Positions 1 through 7,863 of a stretch of DNA of 64,000 nucleotides are shown in pieces. The stretch covers positions 1 to 64,000 of the forward strand of contig JBIQLN010000016.1 in assembly GCA_044464225.1 (NCBI GenBank), read 5' to 3'. Within the stretch, counting starts at the first letter, position 1, and every line of letters begins with the position of its first letter. Below the pieces are notes generated by a model. It did not search any database. It was not told the origin of the DNA and saw only the letters and a list, made by a program, of their open reading frames with translations. This DNA is from 66-474 sp044464225. GTDB lineage: Bacteria > Pseudomonadota > Gammaproteobacteria > Xanthomonadales > Rhodanobacteraceae. A program made the translations under genes and the position numbers.

Positions 1-802
1 GTTCGCTGGCCAGCAGCACCGCGCCGGCACCGTCGGACATCTGCGATGAATTGCCCGCGGTGACGGTGCCATCGCGACGGAACACCGTGCGCAGTTTGGC
101 GAGGACTTCGGCGCTGGTGTCGCGACGCGGGCCTTCGTCGTTCTCGATCAGGCGGCGGTCTTCCTTCACGCCGCGCGAGCGCAGATCGGGATAGCGGTCG
201 TCGAGCGGGTAGGGCGCGATCTCTTCCTTGAAATTGCCGGCGTCCTGCGCGGCGATCGCGCGCTGGTGGCTGCGCAGCGCGAAGGCGTCCTGCTCCTCAC
301 GGCTGATCTTCCACTGCGTCGCAACATTCTCGGCGGTGATGCCCATGCCGTAGGCGATGCCGATGTTCTCGTCCTTGAAGATCTCGGGATTCATCACCGG
401 CTTGAAGCCCATCATGGGTACCATGCTCATCGATTCTGTACCGCCAGCCAGCACGAGGTCGGACTCGCCGAGTCGGATCGTGTTGGCCGCGATCGCGACG
501 GACTGCAAGCCGGACGAACAGAACCGGTTGATGGTCATGCCGGGAATCGTGTCCGGCAGGCCGGCGAGCAACGCGCCGATGCGCGCCACGTTCATGCCTT
601 GCTCGGCTTCCGGCATGGCGCAGCCGACCACCACGTCGCTGATGCGGTTGACGTCGATGCCGGGGCATTCGTCCAGCGTTTCGCGCAGCACGTGCGCCAG
701 CATGTCGTCGGGCCGGGTATGGCGGAACACGCCGCGCGGGGCCTTGCCGACCGGCGTGCGTTTGGCGGCGACGATGTAGGCGTCCTGGATTTGTTTGGTC
801 AT
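1..802 (-). CDS. acetyl-CoA C-acyltransferase (thiolase), partial
   Basis: Thiolase II family enzyme that cleaves 3-ketoacyl-CoA in the last step of fatty acid beta-oxidation. The N-terminal 267 residues are present and the gene runs off the left edge. The nucleophilic cysteine sits in the motif INRFCSSGLQS at about residue 95, and the GGTESMSMVP motif follows. The ATG at 802 is preceded by GAGGAG and AAGGA. It lies downstream of the 3-hydroxyacyl-CoA dehydrogenase/enoyl-CoA hydratase gene on the same strand, the normal partner. A repeat element occupies the gap between the two genes. The C-terminal catalytic His and Cys are outside the window, so integrity of the far end cannot be judged. 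Confidence 0.93.
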   Translation of the reverse strand, partial: MTKQIQDAYIVAAKRTPVGKAPRGVFRHTRPDDMLAHVLRETLDECPGIDVNRISDVVVGCAMPEAEQGMNVARIGALLAGLPDTIPGMTINRFCSSGLQSVAIAANTIRLGESDLVLAGGTESMSMVPMMGFKPVMNPEIFKDENIGIAYGMGITAENVATQWKISREEQDAFALRSHQRAIAAQDAGNFKEEIAPYPLDDRYPDLRSRGVKEDRRLIENDEGPRRDTSAEVLAKLRTVFRRDGTVTAGNSSQMSDGAGAVLLASE

Positions 803-855
803 GGTCCTTGCTCCTCTGCGCTGCGTGATGACACACCAGCGCGCCATTGTTTAAT

Positions 856-954
856 CGTCATCCCGGAATCGCGAAGCGATATCCGGGACCCAGTGCCTTT
901 GTCTCTCGTGTCGCTCGCGAAAGTCACTGGGTTCCGGCTTTCGCCGGAATGACG
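856..954. repeat. paired REP-like inverted repeat
   Basis: Two facing units share the outer sequence CGTCAT(C/T)CCGG and the inner sequence CCCAGTG. Each unit has its own small hairpin (CCGGAATC...ATCCGG; CCGGC TTTC GCCGG). They fill the intergenic space between the two fad genes. Related units occur at 17671-17764, 50896-50934 and 62363-62395, so this is a dispersed intergenic family. Confidence 0.75.
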
Positions 955-981
955 ACGTTGTAGTACTCGTATGACTGGTGT

Positions 982-3351
982 TCAGTTCCTGAGCGGCTTG
1001 CCGGTCGTCATGGTGTGCGCGATGCGGGCCTGGGTTTTTTCCATCTGCGCCAATTCCATGAAATGGTGGCGTTCGAGGTCGAGCAGCCATTGCGCGTCGA
1101 CCGTGCTGCCGCGTTCGATGTTGCCGCCGCACAGGGTGTCGGCGATGCGGCTGGCGATTTCCATGTCGTGTTCGGAGATGAAATGGCCGGCCAGCATGTT
1201 CACCAGCTGGGCCTTGATGGTGGCCGTGCCGACGTCGCCGGCCACGTGCGTCGCCCGCGGCAGCGGCGGACGCCAGCCCGATTCGGCCAGCGAGGCGGCG
1301 ACGTTCTTTGCCACGTACAAAAGCTCGTTGGCGTTGAATACCACCACGTCGGTTTCGCGCAGCAGGCCGAATTGTTTGGCTTCCAGCGCGCTGGTCGATG
1401 CCTTGGCCATCGCCACGGTTTCGAAATAGCGCTTGATCTGATCGAACGGATCGTCACCCGTGGTGGCGCGCGAGCAACGCTCGGCGATCTCTTTCAACCC
1501 GCCGCCGGCGGGCAGCAGGCCCACGCCGGCCTCCACGAGTCCGATGTAGCTTTCCAGCGCCGCGACGGTGCGCGCCGAGTGCATCTGCAATTCGCAGCCG
1601 CCACCGAGGCACAGCCCGCGCACCGCGGCGATGGTCGGAACCAGGCCATGCTGCACGCGCATCGTCGCGCGCTGGAAGTTGGCGATCATCGCTTCGAGTT
1701 GTGAAACCTTGCCCTCCTTCAGGAGCGCGAGCACGCCCTTGAGGTTGGCGCCGGCCGAGAACACCGGGCCTGTCTGCCACACCACCAGCGCCTTCAGTTT
1801 CTGCTCCGCCAAGCCGATCGCATGCTGGACGCCATCCAGCACCTGGTCGTCGAACGTGCACATCTTGGTCTTGAAGCTGACGATGCCGACGTCGTCGTCG
1901 CCCAGCGTCCACAGGCGGACGCCGTCGTTTTCCCAGACCGTGGTGCCCTGGTCGAACTTCTCGCCGATCAGCGCGTCCGGGAACAACTGGCGCCTGTAGA
2001 CCGGCGCGGACGAGCGGGGGACGTTCTTCTTTTCGCGCGGCGAGTACGAGCCATCCGCGAAGTGCACGCCCTTGCGGCCATCCGTGACCCAGGCGGGCAG
2101 CGGTGCCTTGCTCATGGCCTTGCCGGCGGTGATGTCTTCGGCAATCCACCCGGCGACCTGTTCCCAACCCGCGGCCTGCCAGGTTTCGAACGGACCGAGC
2201 TTCCAGCCGTAACCCCAGCGAATCGCGAAATCCACGTCACGCGCGGTCTCGGCGATGCCTTCGAGGTGATACGCGGTGTAGTGGAAGAGATCGCGGAAAC
2301 ACGCCCAAAGGAACTGTGCCTGCGGATCGTTCGATTCGCGCAGCTTCGCGAACTTTTCGGCCGGGTTCCTGATCGCGAGGATCGCGGTGACTTCATCCGA
2401 AGCCTTCTGCTCCGAAGCGCGGTAATCCTGCTTCGCAAGATCCAGCACCTGGATTTCCTTGCCGGCCTTGCGGTAGAAGCCGGCACCCACCTTCGCACCC
2501 AGCGCGCCTTTTCCGATCAGGGCAGACAGCCATTCCGGCGACTTGAAGTGTTCGTGCCACGGGTCGCCGGGCAGGGTGTCGGCCATGGTCTTGATGACGT
2601 GCGCCATGGTGTCGAGGCCGACCACGTCCGCGGTGCGATACGTGGCCGATTTGGGGCGGCCGATCGCCGGGCCGGTCAGCGCGTCCACCACGTCGAAACC
2701 CAGCTTGAATTGCGTCGTGTGGTACATCGTCGAGAGGATCGAGAACACACCGATGCGGTTGCCGATGAAGTTCGGCGTGTCCTTCGCGAACACCACGCCC
2801 TTGCCGAGCGTCGAGGTAAGAAAGCCCTCCAGGCCTTCGAGCAGTTTCGGATCGGTGGCCTTGCCCGGGATCACCTCGACGAGGTGCATGTAGCGCGGCG
2901 GATTGAAGAAGTGCACGCCGCAGAACCGGTGCCGCAGGTTTTCCGGCAACGCTTCGGCCAACTGGTTGATCGACAGGCCGGAGGTGTTGCTGGCGAGAAC
3001 TGCATGGTCCGGGATGTGCGCGGCAACCTTGCTGTAGAGGTCGAGCTTCCAGTCCATCCGCTCGGCGATTGCCTCGATCACGAAATCGCAATCCTCCAGC
3101 GCGGCGAGGTTCTCGTCGTAATCGGCAGGCGTGATCGCCACGGCGACATCCTTCACCGCCAGCGGCGCGGGGGACATCTTGCCGAGATGCTGGATGGCCT
3201 TGGCGGCGATGCCGTTCTTCGGGCCTTCCCTGGCGGCGAGGTCAAACAACACGGTCTCGATACCGCCGTTGGCGAGGTGCGCTGCGATCTGCGCACCCAT
3301 CACGCCGGCACCCAGCACGGCGGCTTTGCGGATCAACAATTCTTGAGGCAT
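982..3351 (-). CDS. 3-hydroxyacyl-CoA dehydrogenase / enoyl-CoA hydratase
   Basis: Bifunctional beta-oxidation enzyme of 789 residues, hydrating enoyl-CoA and oxidising 3-hydroxyacyl-CoA with NAD. The Rossmann motif GAGVMG is at residues 14-19, followed by ASNTSGLS and the HFFNPP motif of the dehydrogenase. A crotonase domain follows at roughly residues 500-650 (SAGANLKG, GLCLGGGCELQ). Dehydrogenase first and hydratase second is the FadN-like order, the reverse of E. coli FadB, so I leave the symbol blank. ATG at 3351 has GGAG upstream. It is co-directional with the downstream thiolase and with the tetR gene above it, suggesting one regulated unit. Confidence 0.92.
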   Translation of the reverse strand: MPQELLIRKAAVLGAGVMGAQIAAHLANGGIETVLFDLAAREGPKNGIAAKAIQHLGKMSPAPLAVKDVAVAITPADYDENLAALEDCDFVIEAIAERMDWKLDLYSKVAAHIPDHAVLASNTSGLSINQLAEALPENLRHRFCGVHFFNPPRYMHLVEVIPGKATDPKLLEGLEGFLTSTLGKGVVFAKDTPNFIGNRIGVFSILSTMYHTTQFKLGFDVVDALTGPAIGRPKSATYRTADVVGLDTMAHVIKTMADTLPGDPWHEHFKSPEWLSALIGKGALGAKVGAGFYRKAGKEIQVLDLAKQDYRASEQKASDEVTAILAIRNPAEKFAKLRESNDPQAQFLWACFRDLFHYTAYHLEGIAETARDVDFAIRWGYGWKLGPFETWQAAGWEQVAGWIAEDITAGKAMSKAPLPAWVTDGRKGVHFADGSYSPREKKNVPRSSAPVYRRQLFPDALIGEKFDQGTTVWENDGVRLWTLGDDDVGIVSFKTKMCTFDDQVLDGVQHAIGLAEQKLKALVVWQTGPVFSAGANLKGVLALLKEGKVSQLEAMIANFQRATMRVQHGLVPTIAAVRGLCLGGGCELQMHSARTVAALESYIGLVEAGVGLLPAGGGLKEIAERCSRATTGDDPFDQIKRYFETVAMAKASTSALEAKQFGLLRETDVVVFNANELLYVAKNVAASLAESGWRPPLPRATHVAGDVGTATIKAQLVNMLAGHFISEHDMEIASRIADTLCGGNIERGSTVDAQWLLDLERHHFMELAQMEKTQARIAHTMTTGKPLRN

Positions 3352-3370
3352 GTAAATCTCCGTCTGATAT

Positions 3371-3442
3371 CTGTAGCGGGAGCGAGCCTGCCCGCGACCA
3401 GAATTCGACCGGGAACCGGTCGCCTGCAGGCAGGTTTCTACG
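3371..3442. repeat. inverted repeat between fad gene and tetR
   Basis: The left half CTGTAGCGGGAGCGAGCCTG and the right half ending CAGGCAGGTTTCTACG face each other, with GCGACC and GGTCGC closer to the centre. This resembles the intergenic GTAGGAGCGAGCCTG repeats common in Xanthomonadales. It is a different family from the CGTCATTCCGG repeats. Its right end contains the stop codon of the tetR gene. Confidence 0.65.
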
Positions 3443-4058
3443 CCCGCAGCCCTGCCGCGGTGAAATGGATCAGATGCCTGGCCATCTGCTCGCGGTGTGC
3501 GCGTTCGCTTTCGCCACTGCGGCGCTTGATCATGCCGAAATCGGCCATGGCGTAAGTGAGCGCGCCGACCGCGATATCCAGCCGCCAGTACAGTTCCTGT
3601 CTGTCGAGCTGCGGCAGCACTCGAGCGAACGCCGCGGCAAACTCCTTGAGCACGTAGCCGTAGTTGTCCGACAGGAATGTTCGCAGGTTGCTGTTGTGCT
3701 CCGCGAATGCCCGCGCAAGCACCCGCATGAACACCGATCCGCCTTCGCGGTCCAGCGATAGTTCCAGCGCTGGCGTGATGAATGCGTCGAGCAGGCCTTC
3801 GAGGGTGGCGGAATCGGATTTCGCGAGCTGGGCCAGCCGTTCGAGGCGGCGGTCGCTCAATTCGTCCAGCCGGCGGCGGAAAACTTCCTCGATCAGGTTG
3901 TTCTTGGAGCCGAAGTGGTAGTTGACGGCCGCCAGGTTGACCTTGGCGGCCGCGGTGACCTGGCGAAGCGAAGCTGCGGCGAATCCTCGTTCCGCAAACA
4001 GTTCCTCGGCGGCGCCCAGAATGCGTTGGCGGGTGGAGAATTGCGGGTTGTCGCGCAT
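3438..4058 (-). CDS. TetR/AcrR family regulator, PsrA-like
   Basis: A 206-residue TetR protein: N-terminal HTH at about residues 8-55 (RQRILGAAEELFAERG, then NYHFGSKNNLIEEV) and a helical ligand domain. Family members of this type (PsrA) sense long-chain fatty acids or acyl-CoAs and repress fad genes. The adjacent beta-oxidation genes fit that role, but the ligand is an inference. I start at the ATG at 4058, with AGGAACAGGC upstream. A TTG 21 bp further upstream would place the start inside the operator-like palindrome and is less likely. The palindrome 13 bp upstream suggests autoregulation. Confidence 0.85.
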   Translation of the reverse strand: MRDNPQFSTRQRILGAAEELFAERGFAAASLRQVTAAAKVNLAAVNYHFGSKNNLIEEVFRRRLDELSDRRLERLAQLAKSDSATLEGLLDAFITPALELSLDREGGSVFMRVLARAFAEHNSNLRTFLSDNYGYVLKEFAAAFARVLPQLDRQELYWRLDIAVGALTYAMADFGMIKRRSGESERAHREQMARHLIHFTAAGLRA

Positions 4059-4070
4059 GCCTGTTCCTGT

Positions 4071-4088
4071 TTCAAACAAACGTTTGAA
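4071..4088. promoter_or_regulatory. PsrA-like operator palindrome
   Basis: TTCAAAC and GTTTGAA form perfect 7-bp arms around a 4-bp spacer. This matches the known PsrA-type operator form (G/C)AAAC-N(2-4)-GTTT(G/C). It lies directly upstream of the tetR start, so the encoded protein probably binds here. Confidence 0.65.
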
Positions 4089-4130
4089 GTCTAGGCTGAA
4101 CGCGCACCATGGTCAACGGCTCCCCGGCTC

Positions 4131-4160
4131 TTGGCCTCATCCGCGCCGTTGAGCTAGAAT
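4131..4160 (+). promoter_or_regulatory. candidate sigma-70 promoter for ndk
   Basis: TTGGCC (4131-4136), an 18-bp spacer and TAGAAT (4155-4160). Initiation here would give a leader of about 110 nt before ndk that includes the terminator hairpin at 4217-4251. Confidence 0.4.
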
Positions 4161-4173
4161 CTTTCACTCTTTT

Positions 4174-4251
4174 GTGAGCTAACTCCGCATTTTGCGCGGG
4201 TTTTTCAGGATATGCTCACGAACCCAGGCGGGCTTCGTGCGCTTTTTTTTT
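4174..4251 (+). ncRNA. candidate attenuator leader or small RNA upstream of ndk
   Basis: CACGAACCC (4217-4225) can pair with GGG(c)TTCGTG (4230-4239). Nine T residues follow at 4243-4251, a canonical intrinsic terminator ending 27 bp before the ndk start. A weaker hairpin followed by TTTTT lies at about 4185-4205. GTGAGC (4174-4179) is complementary to GCTCAC (4214-4219), and the latter overlaps the first bases of the terminator stem, so the two pairings exclude each other. That is an attenuator-like layout. A small RNA ending at the terminator is the alternative. I do not recognise a known riboswitch class. Confidence 0.5.
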
Positions 4252-4278
4252 ATCTTTCATCAGCAAGTCGAGGAAAAC

Positions 4279-4707
4279 ATGGCGCTGGAGCGCACCCTTT
4301 CGATCATCAAACCCGATGCCGTTTCCAAAAACGTGATCGGGCAGATTTACGCACGTTTCGAGAATGCCGGCCTGAAGGTGGTTGCGGCCAGGATGAAACA
4401 GCTCTCGCGCGCGGAAGCCGAAGGTTTCTACGCGGTGCATCGCGAGCGTCCGTTCTTCAAGCCACTCGTCGAATTCATGGTATCCGGACCGGTCATGATC
4501 CAGGTGCTGGAAGGCGAGGGCGCGATTGCGAAAAACCGCGAGTTGATGGGCGCCACCAATCCGAAGGAAGCGGCCGCGGGAACCATCCGCGCGGATTTCG
4601 CACAAAGCATCGACGCGAATGCGGTGCACGGCTCGGACGGCCCGGACACCGCGCAATTCGAGATCGGTTATTTTTTTGCCGCGACGGAGCTTTGCTCTCG
4701 CGGGTGA
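4279..4707 (+). CDS. ndk: nucleoside diphosphate kinase
   Basis: A 142-residue Ndk that transfers the gamma phosphate of ATP to nucleoside diphosphates through a phosphohistidine. The protein starts MALERTLSIIKPDAV and carries the active-site His117 in NAVHGSDG, the same numbering as E. coli. Length is normal for the family. ATG at 4279 has GAGGAAAAC upstream; an upstream in-frame extension would cross the terminator hairpin and is not credible. It opens a co-directional run ndk-rlmN-pilW-rodZ. Expression may be limited by the terminator just ahead of the gene. Confidence 0.97.
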   Translation: MALERTLSIIKPDAVSKNVIGQIYARFENAGLKVVAARMKQLSRAEAEGFYAVHRERPFFKPLVEFMVSGPVMIQVLEGEGAIAKNRELMGATNPKEAAAGTIRADFAQSIDANAVHGSDGPDTAQFEIGYFFAATELCSRG

Positions 4708-4728
4708 CTTGTTTCTCGGGGAATGCAC

Positions 4729-5859
4729 ATGGCCGACATGGCCCGTGCCAATCTGCTGGACTTCGATCGCCACGGAATGCGTGACTTCTTCGCCGGCCTC
4801 GGCGAGAAGCCCTATCGCGCCGATCAGGTGATGAAGTGGATCTACCACCGCCTCGAAAGCGATTTCGGGGCGATGACCGATCTCGGCAAATCGCTGCGTG
4901 AAAAGTTGCCCGAAGTGGCCGTGGTCGCGCCGCCCAAGGCCCTGCTGGACAAGGCGTCCAGCGACGGCACCCGCAAATGGCTGCTCGGCATGGACGCGGG
5001 CAACGCGGTCGAGACCGTGTATATCCCGGAGCCGACGCGCGGCACGCTGTGCGTGTCCTCGCAGATCGGCTGCGGCCTGAACTGTCGGTTCTGTTCCACC
5101 GGGACCCAGGGCTTCAACCGCAACCTCGCCGCGTCCGAGATCATCGGGCAGGTGTGGCACGCCGCGAAGCAGCTCGGCAACGTCACGCACCAGCAACGCC
5201 GGATCACCAATGTCGTGATGATGGGCATGGGCGAACCACTGCTGAATTTCGACAACGTCGTCAAGGCGATGAGCCTGATGCGCGACGACCTCGGCTTCGG
5301 CCTCGCCTCCAAGCGCGTGACGCTTTCGACCGCCGGCGTGGTGCCGATGATCGACAAGCTGGGCGAAGTCGCGGATGTCTCGCTTGCCGTTTCGCTGCAC
5401 GCGCCGAACGACGAACTCCGCACGCAACTGGTGCCGCTCAACAAGCGCTGGGGCATCAACGAGCTGCTGGATGCCTGCGCGCGTTACGCCGCGCGCAAAC
5501 CGCGCGCGACGATCACCTTCGAATACACGTTGATGCGGGGCATCAACGACACGCCGGTCCTGGCCAAGCAGCTGGTCAAGCTGATGCGCCGCCTGCCGGC
5601 CAAGGTCAACCTGATCCCGTTCAATCCTTTCCCGGGCACGCAATACGAGCGCTCGGACGAAACCGTCATCCGCGATTTCCAGACGGTCCTGTTGAACGCC
5701 GGTGTGCAGGCCATGGTCCGCCGCACCCGTGGCGAGGACATCGACGCCGCGTGCGGCCAGCTGAAGGGCAAGGTGGCGGACCGTACCCGCCGCCATGCGG
5801 AATTCCAGCGCCGCGTCGAGGCGGCCACGCAGCCCGAGGTCCACGCCCATGCTGCGTAG
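4729..5859 (+). CDS. rlmN: 23S rRNA (adenine2503-C2)/tRNA (adenine37-C2) methyltransferase
   Basis: Radical SAM enzyme that methylates A2503 of 23S rRNA and A37 of some tRNAs. The cluster motif CxxxCxxC is Cys115, Cys119 and Cys122 (CGLNCRFCSTG). The C-terminal catalytic cysteine is Cys342 in EDIDAACGQL. GMGEPLLNFDN, another family motif, is present. The protein has 376 residues, close to E. coli RlmN (384). I choose ATG 4729 because CGGGG is well spaced before it; ATG 4723 is possible. The end overlaps the pilW start. Confidence 0.96.
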   Translation: MADMARANLLDFDRHGMRDFFAGLGEKPYRADQVMKWIYHRLESDFGAMTDLGKSLREKLPEVAVVAPPKALLDKASSDGTRKWLLGMDAGNAVETVYIPEPTRGTLCVSSQIGCGLNCRFCSTGTQGFNRNLAASEIIGQVWHAAKQLGNVTHQQRRITNVVMMGMGEPLLNFDNVVKAMSLMRDDLGFGLASKRVTLSTAGVVPMIDKLGEVADVSLAVSLHAPNDELRTQLVPLNKRWGINELLDACARYAARKPRATITFEYTLMRGINDTPVLAKQLVKLMRRLPAKVNLIPFNPFPGTQYERSDETVIRDFQTVLLNAGVQAMVRRTRGEDIDAACGQLKGKVADRTRRHAEFQRRVEAATQPEVHAHAA

Positions 5860-6658
5860 GTCGGTCCCGGGACTCGCGACGATGGTGCTCGTGCTGGCGC
5901 TCGCGGCTTGCAAGCACGACCCGGCGATCATCGATTACCCGACGCCGATGAGCAACCTGAAGCAGGCGCCGCGCGAGAGTGCCAAGGAAGACAAGCAATC
6001 GGCTGCGCAGACGCATACGCAGCTCGCGGTGGCCTACATGGGCCAGAACGACCTGAAGGACGCGGAGATCGCGCTGAAGAAGGCGCTGGCTTTCGACGAC
6101 AAGTACATCCCGGCGCACACCATGCTGGCGGTCCTCGAGTGGCGCATCAACCGGCTGGAGGAGGCCGACAAGGAATTCCGGGCCGCCATCGCGCTGGATC
6201 CGTCCAACGGCGACACCAACAACAACTACGGCAAGTTCCTGTGCGAGACCGGCAAGCAGGAGGAGGCGATGCGTTACTTCAAGCGCGCGCTGGCCGATCC
6301 GTTCTACAAGACGCCGGCGGTGGCCAACACCAATGCCGGCACCTGCCTCATGAAGAGAAACGATTACGCCCCCGCCGAAGCGTATCTGCGCAAGGCGCTG
6401 GAAATCGAACCGAACTACAGCACAGCCTTGCTGGCCATGGCCGACCTCGATTACCGCAAGGGCGACGCGTTCAAGGCGCGTGGCTACCTGCAGCAGTTCG
6501 AGGCCGCGGGCGCGGCCACGCCCGATTCACTGCTTCTCGGTTACCGCATCGCCACTCGTCTTGGTGACAAGGAAACTGCCGCCAATTACTCCCGTCGCCT
6601 GCAGGATCAGTTCCCGAATTCGGTGCAGGCGCAATCGCTTGATGGTTCCAGCCAATGA
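5849..6658 (+). CDS. pilW: type IV pilus biogenesis/stability lipoprotein PilW (PilF)
   Basis: A 269-residue lipoprotein with TPR repeats, the pilotin needed for secretin PilQ assembly in the outer membrane. The signal peptide ends with LALAAC, giving a lipidated Cys21. Tandem TPR motifs span roughly residues 45-240 (for example AIALDPSNGDTNNNYGKFL). The start overlaps the rlmN stop and the end overlaps rodZ as ATGA, so the three are probably translationally coupled. The rlmN-pilF-rodZ order is conserved in Pseudomonas and Xanthomonas. With comEC later in the window it fits a naturally competent, piliated organism. Confidence 0.9.
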   Translation: MLRRSVPGLATMVLVLALAACKHDPAIIDYPTPMSNLKQAPRESAKEDKQSAAQTHTQLAVAYMGQNDLKDAEIALKKALAFDDKYIPAHTMLAVLEWRINRLEEADKEFRAAIALDPSNGDTNNNYGKFLCETGKQEEAMRYFKRALADPFYKTPAVANTNAGTCLMKRNDYAPAEAYLRKALEIEPNYSTALLAMADLDYRKGDAFKARGYLQQFEAAGAATPDSLLLGYRIATRLGDKETAANYSRRLQDQFPNSVQAQSLDGSSQ

Positions 6659-7626
6659 TCGATCGCGAAGAAGACAGCCGGGATCTGTTCGACGCCCGGA
6701 ACACGCAAGCCACTTCGCCCGTCGTGGAACACGCCCCCGCCGCTGATTCGCTCGGCGGCCGATTGTGCGCGGCGCGCGAAGCGAAGGGCTTGACCATCCC
6801 CGAATGCGCGGCTGCGTTGCACTTGCCGATCAAGGTGCTGGAACGATTGGAATCGGATGATTTCGGCGAACCCGAACATTTCGTGTTCCTGCGCGGCGCC
6901 CTGCAAGGTTATGCGCGCCACCTCGGATTGCCTCCGGGCAGTTGCGATCAGGCGCTGCGTACGGTGGCGCCGACCGAACAGCCGCCCCTTGTATCCGTGG
7001 CGCGTACTTCACCGGCGCGCTGGCTGCTGCAGCGCTACGGGACCGCGGCGACCTACATCGTGTTGACGGCGACGATCGCGGTGCCATTGGTGTTGCTGGG
7101 CCTGCGCGGCGGGCTGGAGCGACCGTCCGCGCGCATCGTGTCGCTGGACCAGGCCCCGGCTTCGACGCCCCATGCCTCACAGACGACGGCGCCGAGCAGC
7201 GCCACCGCTTCGGGTGACCCGTCGGAGACGTCGCCCGATGCCACGCCGTTTCGGGCGTCGATGACGCCGTTCGCGGCGATAGGACTCAGCGACAATGGTG
7301 GTGCGGCCAAGCAGCCCCCGCCGGTGACGCCGGCCCCGATGCCGCTCGCCGCGGCCGGACAGCACGCACTCACGCTTTCCGCGAACGCCGATTGCTGGTT
7401 CGAGATCACCGACGCCGATGGGGGCAAGGTCGACTCCGGGATGCTGCATGCCGGCGACAATCGAACATGGCACGCCGCCGGGCTGCTGCATGTCACGCTG
7501 GGTAATGCCGATGGCGTCAGCGTCACCCGCGACGGCCAGCCCTTGGCGCTGGACGCGTACCGGCATGCCAACGTGGCCCGCTTCGATGTGTTCGCCCCGC
7601 CTGCCGGCGGTGGCGAAAACGACTGA
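6655..7626 (+). CDS. rodZ: RodZ-like cell-shape protein (HTH, TM, DUF4115)
   Basis: 323 residues. A cytoplasmic Xre-type HTH (about residues 25-90, LCAAREAKGLTIPECAAALH) is followed by one membrane helix near residues 130-155 (YIVLTATIAVPLVLLGL). A Pro/Ala/Thr-rich periplasmic linker and a C-terminal DUF4115 beta domain (LTLSANADCWFEI...) complete it. RodZ couples MreB to the elongation machinery. It overlaps pilW by ATGA. In many relatives ispG follows; here 237 bp without a recognisable gene separate it from yfgM. Confidence 0.85.
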   Translation: MIDREEDSRDLFDARNTQATSPVVEHAPAADSLGGRLCAAREAKGLTIPECAAALHLPIKVLERLESDDFGEPEHFVFLRGALQGYARHLGLPPGSCDQALRTVAPTEQPPLVSVARTSPARWLLQRYGTAATYIVLTATIAVPLVLLGLRGGLERPSARIVSLDQAPASTPHASQTTAPSSATASGDPSETSPDATPFRASMTPFAAIGLSDNGGAAKQPPPVTPAPMPLAAAGQHALTLSANADCWFEITDADGGKVDSGMLHAGDNRTWHAAGLLHVTLGNADGVSVTRDGQPLALDAYRHANVARFDVFAPPAGGGEND

Positions 7627-7813
7627 TGGGGTGCTGAACGGCAGCCCGCAGGCCTGGCGGCGCCTGGTCCGCCGCGGATCGGGACCCGGCGGATTCGTTC
7701 CGCCCCAAGCGCGGTGCGAAGCGCATCCCGAAGCGCATCCCCGGGTGTGGTATCGCGAAAGCGCAGGTAAGCACTTTTCAACAGACCACCGAGTTCCAGT
7801 ATCCTTGGCCGTT

Positions 7814-7839
7814 CCCGCGCGCGGTTTCCGACGCGCGGG
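7814..7839 (+). other. GC-rich hairpin between rodZ and yfgM
   Basis: CCCGCGCG and CGCGCGGG form an 8-bp stem with a 10-nt loop, followed by TTTCC. It may be a weak terminator for the upstream operon or a leader structure for yfgM. A poor -35/-10 pair lies just upstream (TTTTCA at 7775, CAGTAT at 7797). The rest of the 7627-7863 gap shows nothing I recognise. Confidence 0.3.
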
Positions 7840-7863
7840 TTTCCGCATGCACGTGGGTGAACG

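Noticed and set aside
1822..3555. 577-codon open frame antisense to the 3-hydroxyacyl-CoA dehydrogenase gene
   Set aside because: Arg/His/Val-rich translation with no recognisable motif; a mirror of GC-rich codon use in the real gene.
4717..4731. ATG 4723 as the rlmN start
   Set aside because: CGGGG at about 4717-4721 is too close to it and correctly spaced for ATG 4729; the difference is only two residues.
4216..5931. 571-codon open frame antisense to ndk and rlmN
   Set aside because: Shadow; both sense genes have intact active sites.
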